Assembly (NCBI RefSeq): GCF_026229185.1
Contig: NZ_JAGGJA010000005.1
Span: forward strand, 186,001 to 250,000
Direction of reading: 5' to 3'
Source of the DNA: Fodinibius salsisoli
GTDB taxonomy: Bacteria; Bacteroidota; Rhodothermia; Balneolales; Balneolaceae
Length of the DNA: 64,000 nucleotides
Positions 16,881 through 25,736 of this stretch are shown in pieces. The notes under the pieces were generated by a model. That model had not been told where the DNA came from. It searched no databases and saw nothing but the letters and a program-made list of their open reading frames with translations. The position numbers were made by a program, and so were the translations under genes. Numbering within the stretch: the stretch's first letter is position 1; each line of letters begins with the position of its first letter.

Positions 16881-18386
16881 TCAAGAGCTTGGTTCTCGGA
16901 TTGTTTTCTCGGTAATCGGTCCGTTATAAAGATACAAAAGCCCCATCACAATACCCCACTGCACTACGATGGTGGCTACAGAAAAGGCACTGAGAGGATT
17001 ATACCAGGTATCTGGTGCGTAAGCTGTAATACTTAAATAGATCCACCAGATGAGTAGCGAGATTACTTCTACTGGGACCACATATTTGATGATGACCTGC
17101 CACCAGCCACCGAGGGTGTATTTTTGCTCGCCATTATTGACGATTTCGTTTCGGAATCGTTCGGGACCAAAGCGGATGATAGCGAACGACATAAACGCCC
17201 CGGAAACCAGCAAGCCGACGCCCCAAACAAAATCCTGATTAGCCAGGATATCTACGGATAAAGCCGAGGGCATTCCGAATAGGAAACCAGCGATACAGAT
17301 AAACACGGTCGCCTTGTTGCGGGAAATGCCCATATCTACAAATACGCGGCTTGCCAGTTCTATCATGGAGATGAGGGAGCTGAAGGCGGCGAAAGTGAGT
17401 CCAAGGAAAAATAAAATTGCAAAAACAGGTCCACCGGCCATCTGGTTGAAAAGCTGGGGCATCCACATAAAGGTTAATCCGGTGGATGCCGGACCGGAAG
17501 TGCGCATGACTTCAAGGATTTCGCCATTGCCCATGCTGCTGCCGAGGGTCCCGAAGACGGTGGCAAAAATAGTCATGGCAGCCAGCAAAGACACAATGTT
17601 GTTGCCAATGCCCGTTTGGAAAGCACTGATAGTAATGTCATCCTGCTTGCGCATATAAGCTCCGTAGGTCAGGATAAGTCCCCAGGCGGCGCCGGTATCC
17701 CAAGCATTCTGGGTGAGCGCTTCGAGCCATAGGCTGGGTTGGGAGAGGGTAGACCAGTCGGGTGTAAAAAGATACTCAAGCCCCTGCATGCTTCCAGATA
17801 ACGTAACAGCGCGAATTAATGAAATGACAACGACGAGCAGTAGCGAAGGGATGAGGATTTTGTTAATACGTTCGATGGAAGAAATGCCTTTGACAACGAC
17901 AATGCCCCCCATAATCATCATCAGCGCATGGAAAACTGAAGGCCACATTGACCCCTGGAAGCCATCCCATACTACTTGGGCCTGGTCTACGCTGGTAGGC
18001 AGATTAGAACCAATGGATTCGACCAAATAAAAGAGTGACCATCCGGCCACCACACTATAGTAAAACATGATGGCAGTGGCCACACAGCCGATAAAGCCGC
18101 CCATCCAGCCAAATTTACGGCCCACCAGTTTTATGAATGAACCAATTACGCCTTTTCGCCCGTGCCGGCCGATACCATACTCAGCGATGATCAGAGGAAT
18201 GGAAAAGAGGAAAAGGCAGCTGATCCAGGCGATCAAAAAAGCCCCGGCCCCTTCTGCCCCCCCGTTTTGTGCGGCAATACGGGGGAAGCGCCAGATATTA
18301 CCGGTCCCAACGGCAATGCCCAAGACACTTAAAATTAGACCCAGTTTCGATGAAAAAAGGTCACCCTTCGATTTATTGGAACTCAT
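16881..18386 (-). CDS. Sodium-dependent transporter, NSS (SLC6/LeuT) family
   Basis: A 501-residue inner-membrane symporter with about 11-12 predicted membrane segments. Segment 1 has the sodium- and substrate-site motif GIAVGTGNIWRFPRIAAQNGG; later come WSLFYLVESIG, the segment 6 region LTQNAWDTGAAWGLILTYGAYM and TIFATVFG. The family couples uptake of amino acids or similar solutes to the sodium gradient, which fits a marine or halophilic host. The substrate is not evident. The C-terminus ends shortly after the last segment (EKTIREPSS). It is the first gene of a minus-strand run with the CYTH gene 43 bases downstream, so the two may be cotranscribed. Confidence 0.92.
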   Translation of the reverse strand: MSSNKSKGDLFSSKLGLILSVLGIAVGTGNIWRFPRIAAQNGGAEGAGAFLIAWISCLFLFSIPLIIAEYGIGRHGRKGVIGSFIKLVGRKFGWMGGFIGCVATAIMFYYSVVAGWSLFYLVESIGSNLPTSVDQAQVVWDGFQGSMWPSVFHALMMIMGGIVVVKGISSIERINKILIPSLLLVVVISLIRAVTLSGSMQGLEYLFTPDWSTLSQPSLWLEALTQNAWDTGAAWGLILTYGAYMRKQDDITISAFQTGIGNNIVSLLAAMTIFATVFGTLGSSMGNGEILEVMRTSGPASTGLTFMWMPQLFNQMAGGPVFAILFFLGLTFAAFSSLISMIELASRVFVDMGISRNKATVFICIAGFLFGMPSALSVDILANQDFVWGVGLLVSGAFMSFAIIRFGPERFRNEIVNNGEQKYTLGGWWQVIIKYVVPVEVISLLIWWIYLSITAYAPDTWYNPLSAFSVATIVVQWGIVMGLLYLYNGPITEKTIREPSS

Positions 18387-18687
18387 AAAAATAAGTGGAT
18401 AGTTAAGGTTGCCATGATATATGTAGCAGTAAGCTTCTATTTTTAATCATTTTTTTGACGAGTGGCAACCGTAAGAATGAAAGAATTACCAGATTTTAAA
18501 AGTTGGTTTCAATCGATAACCGCATTACGTATAATAGAAATGTTTTCTGAGGCCAGATTATAAATTGTTGTAAACATTGGCATCCTCTTTTGGAAATAGT
18601 CCGGCAGGCAATTATCCTATTAAAAATAGTTAGATATATCTAACTGAGCATAGATACGTAACGAACATCAAAAAATGATCAACTACC
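18387..18687. other. Divergent intergenic region (NSS transporter / S10 peptidase)
   Basis: About 300 bases between two divergent starts hold no gene. It is AT-rich and should contain both promoters. The most striking item is the 18-base perfect palindrome at 18628-18645, listed separately. No clear TAnnTTTG promoter was seen. Confidence 0.6.
18628..18645. promoter_or_regulatory. 18-bp perfect palindrome, putative operator upstream of the S10 peptidase gene
   Basis: AGTTAGATATATCTAACT is its own reverse complement over all 18 bases and ends about 42 bases before the ATG of the S10 peptidase gene. Size and position fit a dimeric repressor or activator site, but no second copy was noticed in the window and no regulator gene is adjacent, so the binding protein is unknown. 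Confidence 0.5.
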
Positions 18688-20208
18688 ATGCGGTTATTGT
18701 CATATTCACTAATTAAAAGCTTGGCTTCTTTCGTCGCTCTATTCAGTTTAGTAATGGTTTATACCACAATCAGCTGGGCGCAGCAGCGAACATTACCCGC
18801 CGATACGACGATTGTCTCCACCGATGAAGTGACGGTCAAGGGAACTGAAGTGCCTTACGAAGTGACGGTTGGCACACAGCCGGTGTTTGGGGATGACGGT
18901 AAAACAGATGCTTCATTATTTTATACCTACTACCGACGCACAGATGTAGAGGACGATGATAACCGTCCGATATTTATTTCCTTTAACGGTGGCCCCGGGG
19001 CTGCCTCGCTATGGATGCACTTGGGCTATACCAGTCCCAAGCGCCTGAAGGTAAGTGATGAAGGATACCCCGTACAGCCGTATGGCGTGGAAGACAACCC
19101 GCAGTCGATTATTGACGTAGCCGATATTGTGTACGTGAATCCGGTGAACACAGGCTTCTCTCGTATCCTGAATGATGGCAAGCGGGAGCAGTTTTTTGGT
19201 GTAAATGAGGATATTGATTACCTGGCCGACTGGATTGACACTTTTATCTCTCGGCAAGAACGATGGGAATCGCCCAAATACCTGATTGGCGAAAGTTATG
19301 GTACGCCACGAGTATCAGGCCTCGCCGGCGAACTGCAGAGCCGGCACTGGATGTTTCTGAATGGAGTGGTCCTCGTTTCCCCAACCGGGCTGGGCATGGA
19401 GCCGGCAGGCCCTTCGCCGCGCTCTTCAGTGCTAAAACTGCCTTACTACACCGCAGCAGCATGGTATCACAATCAGTTGCCGCAGGATTTGCAGCAGAGA
19501 GATTTGGATGACCTGCTACCCGAAGTTGAGGAATATACGATTGAGGAATTTTTGCCGGCCCTATCCCGTGGAGGCTTTATCGAAGAGAGCCGTAAACAGG
19601 AAGTGGCCAGCCAGGTAGCACGTTATGCCGGCCTCAACGAATCGTTTGTGCTCGATCATAACCTTGCTGTCCCTGCCATGGCTTTTTGGAAAGAACTGCT
19701 TCGAGAAGAAGGTTATACGATTGGTCGTTTAGACTCCCGCTACAAGGGCATCGATAAGACGGACGCCGGCGACCGCAATGATTATTGGCCCGAATATTCT
19801 TCCTGGAAGCATTCCTTTACGCCGGCTATCAATTATTATTTGCAGGAGAAACTCGGTTTCAAGACCGATTTACAGTATTATGTGGCTGGACCTGTGCATC
19901 CGTGGAATGACGATGGAAACCGAACCGGCGAAATGCTGCGGGGTGCTATGGCTGAGAATCCAAACCTGGAGGTTTTAGTACAGTCAGGTTACTTTGACGG
20001 GGCAACGGATTACTTCTCCGCCAAATATGTGATGTGGAACCTGGATCCCAGTGGTAAAATGCGGGACCGATTGCAGTTTGAAGGCTACCGCAGCGGACAC
20101 ATGATGTACCTGCGAAGCGAAGATCTGGAAACATCCAATGAAGATATCCGGGAGTTTGTGCGAGAAAGTATCCCTGAGGAGGGCGTGCCTGCTCAGTACG
20201 GAAATTAA
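18688..20208 (+). CDS. Secreted S10-family serine carboxypeptidase-like protein
   Basis: The 506-residue protein has a signal peptide (hydrophobic stretch to ISWAQ, about residue 32) and an alpha/beta-hydrolase body of S10 type. It has the oxyanion-hole segment FISFNGGPGAASLWMHLG, the nucleophile Ser203 in LIGESYGTPRVSG, Asp437 in SGYFDGATDYF and His471 in YRSGHMMYL. S10 enzymes remove C-terminal amino acids from peptides, often at acidic pH; bacterial members are common in Bacteroidota and usually periplasmic. The protein probably belongs to the extracytoplasmic peptide-degradation set with the M14 peptidase at 31853. It is monocistronic, with a palindromic site upstream and a strong terminator about 190 bases downstream. 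Confidence 0.92.
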   Translation: MRLLSYSLIKSLASFVALFSLVMVYTTISWAQQRTLPADTTIVSTDEVTVKGTEVPYEVTVGTQPVFGDDGKTDASLFYTYYRRTDVEDDDNRPIFISFNGGPGAASLWMHLGYTSPKRLKVSDEGYPVQPYGVEDNPQSIIDVADIVYVNPVNTGFSRILNDGKREQFFGVNEDIDYLADWIDTFISRQERWESPKYLIGESYGTPRVSGLAGELQSRHWMFLNGVVLVSPTGLGMEPAGPSPRSSVLKLPYYTAAAWYHNQLPQDLQQRDLDDLLPEVEEYTIEEFLPALSRGGFIEESRKQEVASQVARYAGLNESFVLDHNLAVPAMAFWKELLREEGYTIGRLDSRYKGIDKTDAGDRNDYWPEYSSWKHSFTPAINYYLQEKLGFKTDLQYYVAGPVHPWNDDGNRTGEMLRGAMAENPNLEVLVQSGYFDGATDYFSAKYVMWNLDPSGKMRDRLQFEGYRSGHMMYLRSEDLETSNEDIREFVRESIPEEGVPAQYGN

Positions 20209-20228
20209 GGGTAGGGGATAGGTTTAAA

Positions 20229-20354
20229 CAGGCTTGGCAAAACCTAACCATCTTGTCGTTTTGAACTCGTTTCAGAATCTCACATACCCCAAATAGCTAT
20301 TCAAAAGAGATCCTGAACTAAATTCAGGATGACAAGCTTGTTTTGCCAAGCCTG
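20229..20354. repeat. MITE-like 126-bp inverted-repeat element (fullest copy of the GTCATCCTGA family)
   Basis: The ends are a perfect 15-base inverted repeat (CAGGCTTGGCAAAAC at 20229-20243 and its complement at 20340-20354). Inside is a second, imperfect 30-base inverted pair starting CTTGTC and ending GACAAG, whose right copy contains GATCCTGAACTAAATTCAGG. There is no coding capacity, and no target-site duplication is obvious. Related shorter copies are at 28289-28329 and 41881-41936, with core fragments at 4948 and 21508. Confidence 0.65.
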
Positions 20355-20397
20355 CATGAAGGGAATCCCAATCCTATACACTTTTTCAACTCATCGT

Positions 20398-20430
20398 AAA
20401 AAAAGAGAGCCTGCAAAAGGCTCTCTTTTT
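20398..20430. terminator. Bidirectional rho-independent terminator between the S10 peptidase gene and yaaA
   Basis: GAGAGCC (20405-20411) pairs with GGCTCTC (20419-20425) around TGCAAAA, flanked by A-run on the left and T-run on the right. It can stop transcription from both convergent genes. Confidence 0.9.
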
Positions 20431-20468
20431 CATTGCAAACGTTAGAAATAGGCTTTTGGAAATAGATT

Positions 20469-21230
20469 TTAGCGGATAAAAACGGGTTCGTTCTTATCTT
20501 CGGTATGCTCTTCACTGTAGCTGTAATCGTTGCCGTTAAAGCCCAGCAGACCTTCATAAGAATCCACATCATTTTCAATGAGGTAGCGCGACATCGTACC
20601 GCGATTCTTTTTAGCGTAGAAGCCAATGACTTTTAAATCTCCGTTTTTGAAGTCCTTAAACTTCGGGGTTACAACATCTACTTTTAAGTTGTGGGGTTGC
20701 AGCGCTTTAAAGTATTCCTTGCTGGCCAGGTTGACAAACAGCTCATTATCTTCAAGTTCGTCATTTAATGCTTCGGTCAGGCTGTCTCCCCAGAAGTCAT
20801 ACAGCCGGTCATGACCGTTGACTTGTAACTTAGTGCCCATTTCCAGCCGATAAGGTTGCATCAAATCCAGTGGACGTAGAAATCCATACATTCCAGAAAG
20901 GATACGCAGGCTATTTTGAAGGGTGTCGATATGCTCATTATCAATAGAATAAGCGTCCAGCTCTTTGTAAGCCGATCCGTCAAAGGCATAAATGCAGGGG
21001 CGCGCATTGTCTTTGGTAAAAGGTGTGGAAAATTTTTGATAGCGCTCGTAGTTGAGGTTGGTGAGTTTCTCACTGATGCTCATCAGATCCGCAATCTCAT
21101 CTTTTGATTTGTCGGCCAGCACATTATTCAACGTTTCTGCTTCCTCTAAAAACTGTGGCTGTGTGGCCTCATCAACAGGAAGCTCTCGTTCATATTCTAA
21201 TGATTTAGCTGGTGAAATAACGATTTTCAT
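20469..21230 (-). CDS. yaaA: Peroxide stress protein YaaA (UPF0246)
   Basis: The 253-residue cytosolic protein has the family start MKIVISPAKSLEYE, the FTKDNARPCIYAFDGSAYKELDA segment, LRILSGMYGFLRPLDLMQPYRLEMGTKL and a C-terminal FYAKKNRGTMSRYLIEN. In E. coli YaaA limits free iron and so lowers Fenton damage during hydrogen peroxide stress; a DNA-binding role has been described for the fold. Length is normal. It is a single minus-strand gene closed by the bidirectional terminator, and no OxyR-like site was recognised upstream. Confidence 0.95.
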   Translation of the reverse strand: MKIVISPAKSLEYERELPVDEATQPQFLEEAETLNNVLADKSKDEIADLMSISEKLTNLNYERYQKFSTPFTKDNARPCIYAFDGSAYKELDAYSIDNEHIDTLQNSLRILSGMYGFLRPLDLMQPYRLEMGTKLQVNGHDRLYDFWGDSLTEALNDELEDNELFVNLASKEYFKALQPHNLKVDVVTPKFKDFKNGDLKVIGFYAKKNRGTMSRYLIENDVDSYEGLLGFNGNDYSYSEEHTEDKNEPVFIR

Positions 21231-21623
21231 GGTACAGAATTAAAATTGGATAGATTAAAGGAGTTAACATTTCATGGAAGGTAACCCTTCTGAGGACAGG
21301 TGTAAAACAGAGGGAAGAATTAAATCGTTCTAAAATCTACATACGACCCGGGATGAAAGTCTGTAACTTGTGTCGAAGCCAAAGATAACTGGTCCAAGTT
21401 ACAAACTTGAACCAGTCTGAAGATTCGCTTTTGGGTAGCTATAGGGGCGCAGACTCAAGCCTGAGACTTCCGGAAGGGCCTGTTCAAAACCATTGAAAAT
21501 ACGGTTTGTCATTGTCCCGACGGTTCGGGAAAGCAATCTCCGAATTGAGGCTTTAAAAGGAGGTTGCCGCACTTCGTTCGCGATGACAGTGAGGTTTTGT
21601 AAAGCCCCTTCCATAGGATAAGC
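21231..21623. other. Gene-free stretch with repeats between the Gfo/Idh/MocA gene and yaaA
   Basis: About 390 bases without a supportable gene; the 71-codon minus frame at 21399-21614 is the translation of the repeat sequence. It holds a stretch with a TAACTTG/CAAGTTA inverted pair (about 21370-21401) and the longer repeat at 21508-21588. Confidence 0.6.
21508..21588. repeat. Dispersed inverted repeat with TGTCAT/ATGACA ends
   Basis: TGTCAT at 21508-21513 and ATGACA at 21583-21588 bound an 81-base element containing the hairpin CCCGACGGTTCGGG (21516-21529) and AATCTCC / GGAGGTT arms. The same words (GTCAT, CTTCGTTCG, GTTTTG, AAAGCC) recur in other intergenic repeats here, so it is probably a variant of the 20229-20354 family. 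Confidence 0.55.
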
Positions 21624-22706
21624 TTATTTTAAGGTAATTCTTTTGCCCGTTTTTACGGATTCATCGCAAGCCAGCACCACCTGGAGGGTCTGAACGGCTG
21701 CCCGCATGTGATCGGTCAGGTCCAGATCTTCCCGGATGGCGTTGATAAAATGCTGTTGCTCAAAATAGCAGAGTTCATCATGACCCGGTTCATCGGGGGT
21801 TTCTAACAGTTCATCTTCTTTGGTCAGTTTACTGTTTTCATCTACATCAGAGTGATGTACAAGCAACGTATTGACTTGGGTATGTTCTTCGATATCAGCC
21901 GACTTACCGCGAGGGTCGCCCTCGGTACTTTTCGTAATACTGACGCTGCCGCCCGGCCCCATCACATCTTTGATAAAATAGGCCGTTTCGCTGATCATGG
22001 GTCCCCATCCGGATTCATACCAGCCGACGGATCCATCGGAGAAGGTAACCTGGAGCTGCCCATAATTGTACATATCTTCGTCGATCTCTTCAGTTAAGCG
22101 CGCGCCTATGGCATGGACGGCCGTGGGATCGGCTTCCGTCATTTGGCACATCATATCCACGTAGTGAACACCGCAATCTACGATTGGAGACATCGCTGAC
22201 ATGAGATTCTTATGTACTTGCCACTCGGGCCCGGTGCTTTGTTGGTTGAGATTCATGCGCATCACCAGGGGTTTGCCCAATTTCTTGCTTTCAGCCACGA
22301 ATTGCTTCCACCCGGGATGGTGGCGCAGAATGTAGCCTACCAGCAGTTTTTTGTCTGCTTTCTCAGCAGCATCTACAACGGCCTGGGCTTCCTCCACCGT
22401 TTCCGCCAAAGGCTTTTCCACAAATACATGAGCACCAGCCTCTAACCCTTTAATAGCATATTCGGCATGGGTCCCCTGGTAGGTGTTGATCGAGACGGCA
22501 TCCGGTTGCGTTTTTTTAAGTGCTTGTTCATAGTTATCAAAGGTGGGCAAGCCTCCGAGTTCTTCGGAAAGTCGCTTTCGGCTTTCAGGTCCCCGGCTGA
22601 CGAGCCCCACGATGGTTACGTCATCCAGCCTGTGATAAGCTCTTGCATGGGAAGTCCCCATATTGCCGCAACCGACAACTAAAACGGAAATGGTGTCATT
22701 TCGCAT
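21624..22706 (-). CDS. Gfo/Idh/MocA-family oxidoreductase
   Basis: The 360-residue protein has an N-terminal Rossmann fold (VLVVGCGNMGTSHARAYHRL) and the EKPLAETVEEA motif at about residues 95-105, whose Lys is catalytic in the family. The C-terminal alpha/beta domain contains VDCGVHYVDMMCQM, with a His expected to bind substrate. There is no export signal, so it is cytosolic. Members use NAD(P) to oxidise or reduce a sugar or inositol hydroxyl, often at C3. It is divergent from a second, Tat-exported member and a DUF1080 protein (22983-25115), which suggests one pathway in which a sugar is oxidised in two compartments. Exact substrate unknown. Confidence 0.9.
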   Translation of the reverse strand: MRNDTISVLVVGCGNMGTSHARAYHRLDDVTIVGLVSRGPESRKRLSEELGGLPTFDNYEQALKKTQPDAVSINTYQGTHAEYAIKGLEAGAHVFVEKPLAETVEEAQAVVDAAEKADKKLLVGYILRHHPGWKQFVAESKKLGKPLVMRMNLNQQSTGPEWQVHKNLMSAMSPIVDCGVHYVDMMCQMTEADPTAVHAIGARLTEEIDEDMYNYGQLQVTFSDGSVGWYESGWGPMISETAYFIKDVMGPGGSVSITKSTEGDPRGKSADIEEHTQVNTLLVHHSDVDENSKLTKEDELLETPDEPGHDELCYFEQQHFINAIREDLDLTDHMRAAVQTLQVVLACDESVKTGKRITLK

Positions 22707-22982
22707 ACTAAAAAATTTTTATTTCAATTTTGATTGAACTGTATCAATCCATTCCAAAATGGCTGATCAGAAGATAAACATATAGGCTTTCAAAAACATA
22801 ATAAGTAACAAAAAGTAAAAGCCTGAAGATTTATTTATCGTTTGTTGAAAATAAATTTATTTTTCACTTCATTACTTATGATATGGGATTAGTTTATGAA
22901 ATGAAATAGTAGGAGCTAACTCATTCAATTCTTTTTAAATTCTTGATAAGGTCAAAATCTAAAAATATCTGGATAATTATCT

Positions 22983-24347
22983 ATGGATGATAAGCAAAGT
23001 CGCCGCGAATTTCTTTCTACAGCAGCCTGGAGTGCTGTAGGCACGATAGGTGCTGCCGGTCTTCTAACCAACTGTGCCAGTACGAATACGGTACAAGGTT
23101 TGCGTGAAGAGAGTCAACTTTCCCTTCTGAATGAAGCTCCGGCAGGAGAAACGCTGCGCGCTGGTTTGGTTGGCTGTGGCGGTCGTGGTACCGGTGCAGC
23201 TGTTAATTTTGTAGATGCCGGCCCCAACCTGGAAATTGTTGCTTTGGGTGATGTTTTCGAAGATCAGCTAACGAAATGCCGCACTCGCCTGAAGAAAGCC
23301 CGGGATATTAATGTGCCGGAAGAAAATTGTTATGTCGGCTTCGACAGCTACCAAAAAGTGATCGATTCCGGAGTAGATATTGTGCTATTTGCCACGCCCC
23401 CACATTTTCGGCCCATGCATGTTGATGCGGCGATTGAAGCTGGAAAGCACGTTTTCCAGGAGAAGCCCGTAGCCGTAGACCCCGTGGGAGCGCGAGCGAT
23501 GATGGCAACCACTCAAAAGGCCCGAGAGAAGAATCTTTGTATGGTAAGTGGTACCATCCGCAGGTATCAAAAAGACTTTATGGAAACGCAACGAAGAGTC
23601 GCCAATGGCCAAATAGGTGAGGTGATCAGTGCCAACATTTTACGCAATGGTGGAGCTATTTGGTGGGTAGAACGCCAGCCGGAATGGTCCGATATGGAGT
23701 ATATGCTGCGTAACTGGCAGAGTTTTAGCTGGCTGTCCGGGGATCATTATGTAGAGCAGTTTATCCACGAGCTGGATGTCATGAATTGGCATATGGGCAG
23801 CTGGCCGGTTAAAGCCTCTGGTTATGGAGGATCTAACCATCACGCCTCCGGTGATAAATTTGACCATTTCAGCGTTTCGTATATTTATGAGGATGGACGA
23901 CGGGTCAACTGTTCAACCCGCCAGATTAATGGATGTGATAACTCCAAGATCCAGCATATTACCGGCACCAAAGGATATGCCGATGCAACGGGCTCGCTCT
24001 ACAATCATGACGGGGAGCTTATTTGGGAATATCCTTACCCGGAGCGTGATGCTGAAGATGCAACTTGGAAGGTTAAGAATCCTTATGTACAAGAGCATAT
24101 AGAATTGGTTAATGGCATCAGAACCGGAAACTATATTAATGATTCTGAGACCATGGTTAAATCTACGCGGATGGCGCTTATGGGACGGATGGCTGCTTAC
24201 ACCGGAGAAGATATTACGTGGGATGAGGTGGTCAAATCTAATCTTCGACTGGGTCCCGAGACCTATGAATTTGGTCCGGTGGAAGGTATTTCCGCCAAGC
24301 CCCCAACCGTAGGATCTTCTCCTTCTTCCGTGCAACGCTACACGTAG
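22983..24347 (+). CDS. Tat-exported Gfo/Idh/MocA-family oxidoreductase (lipoprotein-like)
   Basis: A 454-residue protein whose N-terminus carries a twin-arginine signal (QSRREFLSTAAW) followed by a hydrophobic stretch and LLTNC, a possible lipobox. The mature part has a Rossmann NAD(P) site (AGLVGCGGRGTGAAVNF), the HVFQEKPVAVDPVGA catalytic motif and a C-terminal substrate domain (HELDVMNWHMGSWPVKASGYGG). Tat export fits a protein folded with its bound nucleotide before transport. Such periplasmic Gfo/Idh/MocA proteins act on sugars or glycosides in Bacteroidota and Planctomycetota. The DUF1080 gene follows after 18 bases, surely in one operon. The divergent 21624 gene encodes a cytosolic relative. 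Confidence 0.9.
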   Translation: MDDKQSRREFLSTAAWSAVGTIGAAGLLTNCASTNTVQGLREESQLSLLNEAPAGETLRAGLVGCGGRGTGAAVNFVDAGPNLEIVALGDVFEDQLTKCRTRLKKARDINVPEENCYVGFDSYQKVIDSGVDIVLFATPPHFRPMHVDAAIEAGKHVFQEKPVAVDPVGARAMMATTQKAREKNLCMVSGTIRRYQKDFMETQRRVANGQIGEVISANILRNGGAIWWVERQPEWSDMEYMLRNWQSFSWLSGDHYVEQFIHELDVMNWHMGSWPVKASGYGGSNHHASGDKFDHFSVSYIYEDGRRVNCSTRQINGCDNSKIQHITGTKGYADATGSLYNHDGELIWEYPYPERDAEDATWKVKNPYVQEHIELVNGIRTGNYINDSETMVKSTRMALMGRMAAYTGEDITWDEVVKSNLRLGPETYEFGPVEGISAKPPTVGSSPSSVQRYT

Positions 24348-24365
24348 AGTAATAATATTTGATTT

Positions 24366-25115
24366 ATGGATAGAAAAGAATTTGCCAAGCAGGCTCTGTG
24401 TGCAACCGCTCTATTTTCTGCAGCACCGGCACTGGGTGTTGCCAGCAAGCAGCCATCGCCCCTGGATGAAGCAGTACCTTCTTTTAAGCCTCTGTTTAAC
24501 GGTAAAAACCTAGATGGTTTTGTGGATGTCAATACCTCTGAGGATACCTGGTGGGTAGAAGATGGCATCCTGAAAGCAACCGGCCAGCCTATTGGGGTCA
24601 TACGTACTGAAAAGCAGTATCAGAATTTTATTCTGGATGTTGAGTGGCGCCATATGGAGCCCGGAGGTAATTCCGGGGTCTTCGTGTGGGCCAATGGTAC
24701 CCCTCATGAAGATAATCCGTATCCCAAAGGAATGGAAGTCCAAATGCTCGATACGCAATGGGCAGAAATTCATGACCGCCCGATAGAGTATGTGCACGGA
24801 CACCTTTTCCCGGCCATGAACCTTGAAGGAACGATCCCGGATAATCCCTCCGAAATTGAAGGTCGAAGCTATGCGCTGGAGAATAGAGTGAATGCCACGG
24901 GAGAGTGGAATCGATACATTGTGGTTTGTGTGGATGGGACCATAAAACTATCCGTAAATGGAAAATTCGTCAACGGTATTCGGTCAACAAAGCGGAAGAA
25001 GGGATACATTTGTCCCGAGTCGGAAGGGGCGGAAGTCCATTTCCGAAAGATGGACATTATGGAACTGCCCGGTGGAGTCATTTCCCCCGATCAAGTGGCT
25101 CCGGTTGTTGGATAA
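24366..25115 (+). CDS. 3-keto-disaccharide hydrolase (DUF1080) domain protein, exported
   Basis: The 249-residue protein starts with a short export signal ([26 protein letters not shown]; single Arg with RKEF, Tat-like). A single DUF1080 beta-sandwich follows: [53 protein letters not shown] and a [20 protein letters not shown] strand. The domain is known from enzymes that cleave 3-keto-glycosides, giving 3-keto-glucose and the aglycone or second sugar. It is translated 18 bases after the Tat-exported oxidoreductase, which could produce the 3-keto substrate. Length is normal for single-domain members. Substrate assignment is inference. Confidence 0.9.
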   Translation: MDRKEFAKQALCATALFSAAPALGVASKQPSPLDEAVPSFKPLFNGKNLDGFVDVNTSEDTWWVEDGILKATGQPIGVIRTEKQYQNFILDVEWRHMEPGGNSGVFVWANGTPHEDNPYPKGMEVQMLDTQWAEIHDRPIEYVHGHLFPAMNLEGTIPDNPSEIEGRSYALENRVNATGEWNRYIVVCVDGTIKLSVNGKFVNGIRSTKRKKGYICPESEGAEVHFRKMDIMELPGGVISPDQVAPVVG

Positions 25116-25150
25116 AAACAGTAATAATGTTTGTGTAAGGCCACAGAGAA

Positions 25151-25606
25151 TTATTTAATAGCAGGAATCTGCCCGCGTAACTCTCCTTTTCTGTGGTCAG
25201 CACTTATGATATTTATAAACAGTTCGCCATTCTTTAAAAGTGGTTTCTGTGCCTCACTAAGCGTATAGGTATTGGCCTTCTTTTTGAGGACGCCTCCGGT
25301 TCGTTCATCATTCAGATCAACCGTTAAGCGGAAAAGCATATTGCCGTATTCTCCTTCTTTGCCGATCATGATATAAGCACCTGTATACGTACTGGTAAGA
25401 TCAGAAAACTCGCCGTTAACCCAGAGTGTATCGCCTTTGGCAGAAACGGTGATCAATCCTGAACCCGAGGTTGCTACTGAAGGTGAGTGTTTGTATCCGG
25501 CAAGAATAACCCTTTTGGTCTGTTGTGCTTTGGCAGGCTCTGGCTGCATCCCAAAGTATACTACTATTATCAACAACGATATGGATAAAAAACGAATAGC
25601 TTTCAT
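25151..25606 (-). CDS. CHRD-domain secreted protein
   Basis: The 151-residue protein has a signal peptide to about PAKAQ (residue 28) and one CHRD domain: VILAGYKHSPSVATSGSG, LTSTYTGAYIMIGKEGEYG near the middle and the closing LLKNGELFINIISADHRKGELRGQI, the best-kept part of the domain. CHRD was named from chordin; bacterial copies are common in secreted proteins and have no settled function, perhaps metal or ligand binding. The usual His of the domain core is represented by AGYKHSPS/ADHRKGE. The gene faces the DUF1080 gene with 35 bases between stops. Confidence 0.88.
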   Translation of the reverse strand: MKAIRFLSISLLIIVVYFGMQPEPAKAQQTKRVILAGYKHSPSVATSGSGLITVSAKGDTLWVNGEFSDLTSTYTGAYIMIGKEGEYGNMLFRLTVDLNDERTGGVLKKKANTYTLSEAQKPLLKNGELFINIISADHRKGELRGQIPAIK

Positions 25607-25736
25607 AATACTACGTTTTTTATTGCTGAGGTAATAGTATAACTAATTACTTAGGCAAATTATTACCATGAATAAGTTACTTATTTTGGGATAAGGTTAG
25701 CAAGAAGCTTTTTTAATAGGGGGGTAGAGAAATACC

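Noticed and set aside
21399-21614. 71-codon minus-strand frame with VIANEVRQPP-like translation
   Set aside because: This is the translation of a dispersed intergenic repeat, not a conserved gene.
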